Shown: one piece after another, positions 1-6,776 of the stretch
Numbering within the stretch: position 1 is the stretch's first letter
How the letters are laid out: each line of letters opens with the position of its first letter
Assembly (NCBI RefSeq): GCF_003610895.1
Contig: NZ_MCAS01000006.1
Span: 62,001-126,000 of the forward strand
Length of the DNA: 64,000 nucleotides
Reading direction: 5' to 3'
Origin: Paraburkholderia fungorum
GTDB lineage: Bacteria > Pseudomonadota > Gammaproteobacteria > Burkholderiales > Burkholderiaceae
Program-made: the position numbers and the translations under genes
The notes under the pieces: generated by a model
The model's input: only the letters and a program-made list of their open reading frames with translations
Told to the model about the DNA's origin: nothing
Database searches by the model: none

Positions 1-140
1 CCGGGTCTTCGAGTTCCCGGTTGACTTCGATTAGACGCAGTGCTTTGTCGTCGTAGTCAAAGATACCCCCGTAGCGAATCCGCGCGCGTGCGCAGGTCCG
101 CCAGTGAGGCTTCGATCGCGTTGAGACGTTCCGCTTCCAT
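1..140 (-). CDS. prfB: Peptide chain release factor 2, N-terminal part, with programmed +1 frameshift
   Basis: RF2 recognises UGA and UAA stop codons on the ribosome. Only the first 46 codons or so lie in the window; the gene continues past position 1. The zero frame starts at the ATG at 140-138 and reads MEAERLNAIEASLADLRTRA and on to RGYL, then meets an in-frame TGA at 59-57, codon 28. The context is CTT TGA C behind a Shine-Dalgarno-like GGGGG (66-70), the classical RF2 autoregulatory shift site. Shifting +1 at CTT gives LDYDDKALRLIEVNRELEDP, which is normal RF2 sequence. The gene is therefore intact, not a pseudogene. recJ lies upstream on the same strand, 148 bp away. Confidence 0.95.
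54..74 (-). promoter_or_regulatory. RF2 programmed frameshift signal
   Basis: On the minus strand the order is GGGGG, TAT, CTT, TGA, C. The internal Shine-Dalgarno-like run sits three bases before the CTT slip codon and the TGA is in the zero frame of the start at 140. This matches the known RF2 autoregulation: low RF2 slows UGA termination and favours +1 slippage onto GAC. Confidence 0.93.
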
Positions 141-288
141 GTCGATCTTTTATAGCTTCGTAAAAAGGGGAAATTATAGCCGATCGGCGCCCCGCGCCGG
201 AGCCTTGTGAGCGGTCCGGCGCGGGTTTGGGGTTGATTTTGCGGTGATTTTTGGCGCTTTGCGCGCGCGTGGCGGCCTGCTGGCCGCC

Positions 289-1995
289 TCAGCTCGCCGC
301 GTGCTCGACGATCAGTTGCACCCGCGACACGCCATTCCACGTATCGCTGGCCAACCGGTAGGCGACGGTGGTGCGGGCAGGCAGGGTGTCGGTGTGATTG
401 AACCAGATTGCGTTGAAACGCTGACGTCCGCGGATCAGTTGCAGTTTCAGATGTTTGTCCTTCACCAGCGCCTGCGAGGCGATGTCGAATTCGCCGGAAA
501 ACACCGGCGCCGGGAAGCCCTGGCCCCACACGGCCGCGTCGAGCATTTCGACGAATTGCGGCGTGAAATAGGCGTCTTCGAGTTCGCCGTCGGTTTCGAC
601 CGTACGCGCCAGCGCCTCTTCCGAGAGCCATGCGCGGCCCACGGCCTCGAACGCGGCGGTAAAGCGCGGCACGTCGGCGGCGGCGATCGTCAGGCCCGCA
701 GCCATCGCGTGGCCGCCGAATTTGACGATCAGGCCCGGTTCGCGCTTCGAGATCAGATCGAGCGCGTCACGCAGATGGAAGCCCGGGATCGAACGGCCCG
801 AGCCTTTGACGAGCTGGCCGCTGTCGTCGGCGAGCGCGAACGTGAACGAGGGCCGGTGGAATTTCTCCTTCAACCGTCCGGCGACGATGCCGATCACGCC
901 CTGATGCCAGCTCGGATTGAACAGCGTAATGGTGGTCGCACCCTCAGGATTGATTGCCGAGAGGTCTTCGAGCGCCTGCTGCTGCATGCCTGCTTCGATT
1001 TCACGGCGCTCGCGGTTCATGGTGTCGAGTTGCTGCGCGAGATCCCAGGCGCGGCCGATGTCGTCGGTGGTCAGGCACTCGATGCCGAGCGACATGTCCG
1101 ACAGGCGGCCGGCCGCGTTCAGGCGCGGACCGAGCGCGAAGCCCAGGTCGAAGCCCGACGCGCTGCGGGCGTCGCGGGCGGCGGCGCGAAACAGGGCGGC
1201 GATGCCCGGCTGCATCTTGCCTTTGCGAATCCGCTGCAGACCTTGCGCGACCAGCACGCGGTTATTGCCGTCGAGTTTGACCACATCGGCGACCGTCCCG
1301 AGCGCGACCAGATCGAGCAGGCCGTCCAGACGCGGCTCGGGGAAATCGTCGCTGAAGGCGCCGCGGCGGCGCAATTCCGCGCGCAACGCCAGCAGCACGT
1401 AAAACATCACGCCGACCCCGGCAATGCACTTGCTCGGAAACGTGCAACCCGGCTGGTTCGGATTGACGATCGCGCGCGCAGCCGGCAGTTCGTCGCCGGG
1501 GAGGTGGTGGTCGGTGACCAGCACGTCGATGCCGAGGGCATTGGCCGCTTCCACACCGTCGACGCTGGCGATGCCGTTGTCGACCGTAATCAGCAGTTCC
1601 GGTTTGCCGGACGCACTGCGGGCGGCGAGCGCAACGATTTCGGGCGTCAGGCCATAACCGTACTCGAAGCGGTTCGGAACCAGATACTCGATCTGAGCGC
1701 CGAACATGCGCAGCCCGCGGACCGCGACCGCACACGCGGTGGCGCCGTCGCAATCGTAATCGGCGACCACCAGCATGCGGCGCTTGCTCTCTATCGCGTC
1801 GGCGAGCAGCGCCGCGGCGTCTTTGCAGCCCTTGAGCGCGGCAGGCGGCACGAGCCGCGCCAGACCGGTTTCGATTTCATCGGGCATGCACACGCCGCGC
1901 GCCGCGTACAGGCGCGCGAGCACCGGATGCAGGCCGTGGCGGGTGAGGACTTCGGCGTCGACAGGTGACGAGGCGCGCGTAACGATTCGAGTCAT
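289..1995 (-). CDS. recJ: Single-stranded-DNA-specific 5'-3' exonuclease RecJ
   Basis: RecJ degrades single-stranded DNA 5' to 3' in RecF-pathway recombination, mismatch repair and base-excision repair. The 568-residue protein has the family's normal length. The DHH-superfamily motifs are visible: DYDCDGATA near residue 80, DNGI near 138, VTDHHLPG near 161, and a C-terminal DHHA1 domain with GGHAMAAG near 430. The ATG at 1995 follows the end of the RpfE-like gene by 28 bp on the same strand, so the two are probably co-transcribed, with prfB downstream. Confidence 0.97.
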   Translation of the reverse strand: MTRIVTRASSPVDAEVLTRHGLHPVLARLYAARGVCMPDEIETGLARLVPPAALKGCKDAAALLADAIESKRRMLVVADYDCDGATACAVAVRGLRMFGAQIEYLVPNRFEYGYGLTPEIVALAARSASGKPELLITVDNGIASVDGVEAANALGIDVLVTDHHLPGDELPAARAIVNPNQPGCTFPSKCIAGVGVMFYVLLALRAELRRRGAFSDDFPEPRLDGLLDLVALGTVADVVKLDGNNRVLVAQGLQRIRKGKMQPGIAALFRAAARDARSASGFDLGFALGPRLNAAGRLSDMSLGIECLTTDDIGRAWDLAQQLDTMNRERREIEAGMQQQALEDLSAINPEGATTITLFNPSWHQGVIGIVAGRLKEKFHRPSFTFALADDSGQLVKGSGRSIPGFHLRDALDLISKREPGLIVKFGGHAMAAGLTIAAADVPRFTAAFEAVGRAWLSEEALARTVETDGELEDAYFTPQFVEMLDAAVWGQGFPAPVFSGEFDIASQALVKDKHLKLQLIRGRQRFNAIWFNHTDTLPARTTVAYRLASDTWNGVSRVQLIVEHAAS

Positions 1996-2023
1996 TCGGA
2001 AAGGCCGTGGAGCATTCGATAAG

Positions 2024-3157
2024 TCATTCGATAAACAGCGAGGCGAGCACGCGCCGGCGCCAGAATTTGCGCAGGTCGCCGCGCGTCACCGTGAGCGTCA
2101 CCGAGCCGGTGTCGCCACACAGCGTCAGACCGAGTTCGCCAAGCTGGCCCGACTGCAGCGCGGCCAGCGCCGGTTCGAACCAGTCGGTTTGCAAGGCGGC
2201 GAAGGCGTCGTTCCAGCGTGCCCAGTCCTGCTCGATGTAGGGCACGGAGAACGGATCGAGTTCGACCAGCGTGACGCCGTCGGCATCGGCATTCGTGCTG
2301 GCGGCCGCGCCGACCGTGGCGCGAGCCGTTGCGAGTGCAGTCAACGCCGCGAAGGATGCTGGCGGGGCGCCCGTTTCGGCACCGGCGGTCATGGCGAGAC
2401 CGCGCGTGGCCGCCGCGTCGGAGAAGACCCGCGCGAACGGGCTCTTCACCGCTTGCGCCGCGCCCTGGGCGTGAAACCAGATCGAATTGACGGCCGGCAG
2501 GCCACGCGCCTCGCGCGCTTCGTTGACCGGATGCTCGAACCAGGCCATCTGCACTTCGTTCTGCAGCTTCATCCATGCGCGCGAGCGGTCGCCGGAATGT
2601 GCCTCGTGCGGCAGCCAGATTTCGATGTTGCGGCCGCTGGCGCGCAATGGCGAAGCGCCGGCGAGTGTGCCGAAGCCGTCTCCCGACAGGTACCAGCGCG
2701 TAGGCCTGGGTGCTTCGATCCGCACGCCGAGTTCCTCGATCAGCGGCCGGGCGACCGCCAGCAGCACGCTGGCTTCAGCGTCCGACAGTTCGAGCGAGGC
2801 CGGGTCGATCAGCACCAGATGGTCGTGCGCGATGCGCACGTGCACGGGTTGCACACAGGCCCACGTGGCGTTGCCAGGGTCGCCGCCGTCGGCGCGCAGC
2901 ATGTACGGGGCAAGCGGCGCTTCGTCGGCGGCCGCCGTATCGCCGGGCACATGGGGCAGCGCGCCGAACTGGCGCGCCACCCAGCGTTCGTGCGGCAGCG
3001 TGCGCTGAAAATCTTCGCCGATCACCCGTTCGACCAGCGTCGCGCGCGCGATCAGCCGGTCGAGGGCCGGACTGCGAATGTCGTGCAAGGCGGTGGAGGC
3101 GTCCGCTGCGGCGGGCAGCGCGAAGGGCAGGAGAAGATGAAGACGGTTGGCGTGCAT
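2024..3157 (-). CDS. RpfE-like conserved protein of unknown function
   Basis: A protein of about 377 residues with no catalytic motif I can name. It resembles the family annotated in betaproteobacteria as RpfE-type regulatory protein or phosphoglycerate-mutase-like, found next to recJ in Xanthomonas and relatives. Visible are an N-terminal stretch MHANRLHLLLPFALPAAAD and the segment GDGFGTLAGASP, with aromatic-rich patches such as RPTRWYLSGDG. It is upstream of recJ by 28 bp and divergent from the small gene at 3289. I chose the ATG at 3157 because a TACAAT box (3173-3168) overlaps the alternative ATG at 3169. Assignment to the family is from memory; biochemical function is unknown. Confidence 0.7.
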   Translation of the reverse strand: MHANRLHLLLPFALPAAADASTALHDIRSPALDRLIARATLVERVIGEDFQRTLPHERWVARQFGALPHVPGDTAAADEAPLAPYMLRADGGDPGNATWACVQPVHVRIAHDHLVLIDPASLELSDAEASVLLAVARPLIEELGVRIEAPRPTRWYLSGDGFGTLAGASPLRASGRNIEIWLPHEAHSGDRSRAWMKLQNEVQMAWFEHPVNEAREARGLPAVNSIWFHAQGAAQAVKSPFARVFSDAAATRGLAMTAGAETGAPPASFAALTALATARATVGAAASTNADADGVTLVELDPFSVPYIEQDWARWNDAFAALQTDWFEPALAALQSGQLGELGLTLCGDTGSVTLTVTRGDLRKFWRRRVLASLFIE

Positions 3158-3167
3158 GATGCTGCGC

Positions 3168-3173
3168 ATTGTA
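3168..3173 (-). promoter_or_regulatory. Putative -10 box (TACAAT) for the RpfE-like gene
   Basis: TACAAT on the minus strand lies 11 bp upstream of the ATG at 3157, implying a very short leader. No convincing -35 is seen at normal spacing. A near-identical 15-bp copy of this region occurs at 3583-3597. Confidence 0.35.
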
Positions 3174-3288
3174 GGGCAAAGAGTGCGAGTATTCAGACCA
3201 TATCGACGGATTCGGGCAGCGCGCCCGAGGCCCGCCGATGGCAGCAGCCGAGCGCGGCGGCACCGCGCCCATGACGCGGGAGACCGAC

Positions 3289-3534
3289 ATGTCGCGTGAA
3301 CTGAGAACCGAGCAGGAGCTGCTGGAATTAGTCGTGAAAGCGCTCGACGCCAATCCGGCCACGGCCGGCTGGATTCCGACCGGGTTCCACGAAACCGTCG
3401 AGGACGAGGGCGGCTGCAACTGGGATATCACCCATCTGCATCGGGACCGTAAGGACGCGGAACTGCGGGACATGGCGGCCAGCCAGGCCGCCGGGATCAT
3501 CAATGGTCTGAGGAGTCGCTACAACCTGCGTTAG
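3289..3534 (+). CDS. Small conserved-looking protein of unknown function (81 aa)
   Basis: The product (MSRELRTEQELLELVVKALD...) is a short, acidic, soluble protein without signal peptide or membrane segment. The first half predicts an amphipathic helix; the middle carries GCNWDITHLHRD and the end a basic SRYNLR. The frame is open from 3238, but the ATG at 3289 is preferred because GGGAG (3278-3282) sits six bases before it; ATGs at 3238 and 3271 lack such a site. It stands alone, divergent from the RpfE-like gene and about 300 bp before lolC. I do not recognise a domain and assign no function. Confidence 0.6.
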   Translation: MSRELRTEQELLELVVKALDANPATAGWIPTGFHETVEDEGGCNWDITHLHRDRKDAELRDMAASQAAGIINGLRSRYNLR

Positions 3535-3830
3535 CAGGCGGGGCTACAAGCCCCATGCGCGGGGCCTTTGCGCGAATGCGCGGCATTGTATGGCAAACTT
3601 CGCGCTTGATTGCTGGCAGTAGCAGCAGCGACGGGGCGCCGGCTTCGGTGGCGCGGGGGTTTGCCGGAGGCGCGCCGGACGGCACCGGAACGTTTTACCG
3701 GAACCATCCGGGTTGCCGCGACACCAATGATCACGACGCTCAGGCCGTATGGCAGGCGCGACAGCGGCAGGTTGGCGCCGTCGTGCGCGCAGAAGGCCGG
3801 GAGCAGACGAGAACGCAGAAAAGGATTCGC

Positions 3831-5084
3831 TTGAAATTTCCCTACGAATGGCAGATTGGCTGGCGCTACACCCGCGCCGGCAAACGCACGACCGGTAACG
3901 GCTTCATTTCCTTCATCGCGCTCGTGTCGATGTCGGGCATCGCGCTCGGCGTCGCGGCGCTGATCGTCGTGTTGTCCGTGATGAACGGTTTCCAGAAAGA
4001 GGTGCGCGACCGCATGCTGTCGGTGCTGGCGCACGTCGAAATCTTTTCCCCCACCGGTTCGATGCCCAACTGGCAACTGACCGCCCAGGAAGCCCGCCAG
4101 AACAAGGAAGTGATCGGTGCGGCGCCGTATGTCGACGCGCAGGCGCTGCTCACGCGCCAGGACGCCGTGAGCGGCGTGGCGCTGCGCGGCGTCGAACCGT
4201 CGCTCGAGCCCGAAGTGTCCGACATCGGCAAGGAAATGAAGGGCGGCAAGCTGACCGACCTCGTGCCGGGCGACTTCGGCATCGTGCTGGGCGCGGACCT
4301 CGCCACCAATCTCGGGGTCACGGTCAACGACAAGATCACATTGGTCGCGCCCGAAGGCACCATCACGCCCGCCGGCATGCTGCCACGGCTGAAACAGTTC
4401 ACGGTGGTGGGTGTCTTCGAGTCCGGGCATTACGAATACGACAGCACCCTCGCGCTAATCAACATCAAGGACGCCGAGGCGCTGTTCCGGCTATCCGCGC
4501 CGACCGGCGTGCGGCTGCGCCTGACCGACATGCAGCGGGCGCCGGAGGTCGCGCACCAACTGGCACGCAGCCTGTCTGGCGATTTGTATATCCGCGACTG
4601 GACCCAGCAGAACAAGACCTGGTTCTCGGCGGTGCAGATCGAAAAGCGCATGATGTTCATCATCCTCACGCTGATCATTGCGGTGGCGGCGTTCAACCTG
4701 GTGTCGTCGCTGGTGATGACCGTGACCAACAAGCAGGCGGACATCGCGATCCTGCGCACGCTCGGCGCGCAGCCCGGTTCGATCATGAAGATTTTCGTGG
4801 TGCAGGGCGTGACGATCGGCTTTATCGGCACGGCGACCGGCGTCGCGCTCGGTTGCCTGATTGCGTGGAGTATTCCGTGGCTCGTGCCGATGATCGAGCA
4901 TGTGCTCGGCGTGCAGTTCCTGCCGCCGTCCGTGTATTTCATCAGCGAGCTGCCGTCGGAACTGATTCCCGCCGACGTGGCGCGGATCGGCATCATTGCG
5001 TTCCTGATGTCGGCGCTGGCGACCCTTTACCCGAGCTGGCGTGGTGCGAAAGTCCGTCCTGCGGAGGCACTGCGCTATGAATGA
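3831..5084 (+). CDS. lolC: Lipoprotein-releasing ABC transporter permease LolC/LolE family
   Basis: Inner-membrane permease of the Lol system, which extracts outer-membrane lipoproteins and hands them to LolA. The frame is open from 3555, but TTG at 3831 is preferred: AAGGA (3820-3824) lies six bases upstream and the protein then starts [13 protein letters not shown], the normal beginning for the family, giving 417 residues. One transmembrane segment (about residues 25-50) is followed by a periplasmic domain and three C-terminal segments, the FtsX/MacB-type layout. The stop overlaps the lolD start by 8 bp. Only one permease gene is present here, so it may work as a homodimer (LolF-like) unless a lolE lies elsewhere. 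Confidence 0.93.
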   Translation: MKFPYEWQIGWRYTRAGKRTTGNGFISFIALVSMSGIALGVAALIVVLSVMNGFQKEVRDRMLSVLAHVEIFSPTGSMPNWQLTAQEARQNKEVIGAAPYVDAQALLTRQDAVSGVALRGVEPSLEPEVSDIGKEMKGGKLTDLVPGDFGIVLGADLATNLGVTVNDKITLVAPEGTITPAGMLPRLKQFTVVGVFESGHYEYDSTLALINIKDAEALFRLSAPTGVRLRLTDMQRAPEVAHQLARSLSGDLYIRDWTQQNKTWFSAVQIEKRMMFIILTLIIAVAAFNLVSSLVMTVTNKQADIAILRTLGAQPGSIMKIFVVQGVTIGFIGTATGVALGCLIAWSIPWLVPMIEHVLGVQFLPPSVYFISELPSELIPADVARIGIIAFLMSALATLYPSWRGAKVRPAEALRYE

Positions 5085-5820
5085 CCGTTCCACCAGCCTA
5101 TCCATGGTCTCTGACGACAACGCGCTGCATCCTTATGTGCTGGAAGCAACCGGCATTTCGAAGTCGTTCGTGCAGGGTGGCCTCAATGTGCAGGTGCTCA
5201 ACAACGCGCAACTGAATGTGCGGCGCGGCGAAAAGCTGGCGATCGTCGGCGCGTCGGGCTCCGGCAAGAGCACGCTGCTGCATGTGCTCGGCGGCCTCGA
5301 CGACCCGAGCGCCGGTCATGTCTCGGTGTTGGGCAAGCCGTTTACGAAGCTCTCCGAGCGCGAACGTAACGACCTGCGCAATCGCGCGCTCGGCTTTGTG
5401 TATCAGTTCCACCATCTGCTGCCGGAGTTCACCGCGCTCGACAATGTCGCGATGCCGCTGCGGATTCGCCGCATGACAACCGAAGCCGCGCGGCGCGAGG
5501 CGCTCGCGGTGCTGGAGCGGGTCGGCATGGGGCATCGGGCCAAACATCGTCCGGGTGAGCTGTCGGGCGGCGAGCGTCAGCGCGTGGCCATTGCGCGCGC
5601 GCTGGTGACGAAACCCGCTTGCGTGCTCGCCGACGAACCCACCGGCAATCTGGACGGCGGCACCGCCGACACCGTGTTCAATCTGATGCTCGAACTGTCG
5701 CAAACGCTCGACACCAGCTTCGTGATCGTCACGCACGACCCCGAGCTGGCCGGACGTTGCGACCGGATCATGCGGCTGCGGGACGGTGTCTTGCACGAAG
5801 AGCCGCCGGTGCCGGTTTAA
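5077..5820 (+). CDS. lolD: Lipoprotein-releasing ABC transporter ATPase LolD
   Basis: ATPase that powers LolC/E-mediated release of lipoproteins from the inner membrane. The 247-residue protein has Walker A GASGSGKS at residues 58-65, the Q-loop segment [16 protein letters not shown], the ABC signature [15 protein letters not shown] and Walker B with [12 protein letters not shown], followed by the switch histidine in VTHDPE. The ATG at 5077 overlaps lolC by 8 bp (ATGAATGA), which suggests translational coupling. An upstream in-frame ATG at 5041 would lie deep inside lolC and give a non-homologous N-terminus. Confidence 0.95.
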   Translation: MNDRSTSLSMVSDDNALHPYVLEATGISKSFVQGGLNVQVLNNAQLNVRRGEKLAIVGASGSGKSTLLHVLGGLDDPSAGHVSVLGKPFTKLSERERNDLRNRALGFVYQFHHLLPEFTALDNVAMPLRIRRMTTEAARREALAVLERVGMGHRAKHRPGELSGGERQRVAIARALVTKPACVLADEPTGNLDGGTADTVFNLMLELSQTLDTSFVIVTHDPELAGRCDRIMRLRDGVLHEEPPVPV

Positions 5821-5868
5821 GCGCCGTGTGCAAGCGCGAGTGATGCTCTGTCGCTAACGAGGCGCGCC

Positions 5869-6657
5869 ATGTGGATCGATACGCACTGCCATCTCGACGC
5901 TTCCGAATTCAACGCCGACCGCGATGAAGTAGCGAATGCCGCGCGCCGAGCCGGTGTGGCGCGTATCGTGATTCCCGCGATCGGCCGCGAGAACTTCACG
6001 GCAGTGCGTGAACTCGCACACCGCATCGACGGCGGCGCGTACGCGCTTGGCATTCATCCGCTCTTCACGCCGGGTGCCGAGGAGGGCGATCTCGAACTGC
6101 TGCGCATGGAAATCGAGGCGAGTCTGGATGATCCGCTGTTTGTCGGCATCGGCGAGATCGGGCTCGACTACTTCGTCGAAGGTCTCGACGATGCGCGCCA
6201 GCAGTTCTTTTACAACGGTCAACTTCAACTGGCGCGCGAATTCGAGCTGCCGGTGATTTGCCACGTGCGCAAGTCGCAGGATCAGGTGATCAAAGGGTTG
6301 CGGCGGCATCAGATTCACCGCGGCATCGCGCACGCTTTCAACGGCAGTTTCCAGCAGGCTCAGGCGTATATCGACCAGGGCATGCATCTCGGTTTCGGCG
6401 GCAATCTGACGTTCGAGCGGGCGCGGCAAATCCGGCGGCTGGCGGAGCAACTGCCGTTCGAGGCGCTGGTCGTCGAGACCGACGCGCCGGACATCGCCCC
6501 TTCCTGGATGTACAAGCAGCGCAACTCGCCGGAGCAGATTCCTGGCATCGGCGCGGGCCTCGCGCAACTACGCGGCATGAGCGCCGACGAAGCCGCCCTA
6601 GGCACAACGGCTAACGCGCTCGCCGCGCTGCCGCGGCTGGCACTTTCCTCTGCATAA
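5869..6657 (+). CDS. TatD-family metal-dependent hydrolase (DNase)
   Basis: TatD-family enzymes are TIM-barrel metal-dependent nucleases; several are 3'-5' DNases linked to DNA damage. The 262-residue protein begins MWIDTHCHLD, supplying the first metal-binding histidines (6 and 8). GIGEIGLDYF carries the conserved glutamate, VICHVRKSQDQ and GIAHAFNGS further histidines, and VVETDAPDIAPSW the conserved aspartate. It starts 48 bp after lolD and may be transcribed with it. Which paralogue (TatD, YcfH or YjjV type) cannot be settled by eye. Confidence 0.9.
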   Translation: MWIDTHCHLDASEFNADRDEVANAARRAGVARIVIPAIGRENFTAVRELAHRIDGGAYALGIHPLFTPGAEEGDLELLRMEIEASLDDPLFVGIGEIGLDYFVEGLDDARQQFFYNGQLQLAREFELPVICHVRKSQDQVIKGLRRHQIHRGIAHAFNGSFQQAQAYIDQGMHLGFGGNLTFERARQIRRLAEQLPFEALVVETDAPDIAPSWMYKQRNSPEQIPGIGAGLAQLRGMSADEAALGTTANALAALPRLALSSA

Positions 6658-6776
6658 TTGAACGCGCTGATTTGAGTGGTTCGCGCCGGGCGGAACACAC
6701 CCGGCGGGCTTGCTGACGTCTGCTCGCTCGGCGTTGCGTCGTCCCGCGCTGGCTGGGCGCAGGGGGCGGAGGGCGG

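Noticed and set aside
1..140. prfB as a frameshifted pseudogene
   Set aside because: The in-frame TGA sits in the conserved programmed +1 shift site and the +1 frame continues as RF2.
244..1968. 574-codon plus-strand open frame opposite recJ
   Set aside because: Shadow of recJ, no start signal and no recognisable domain.
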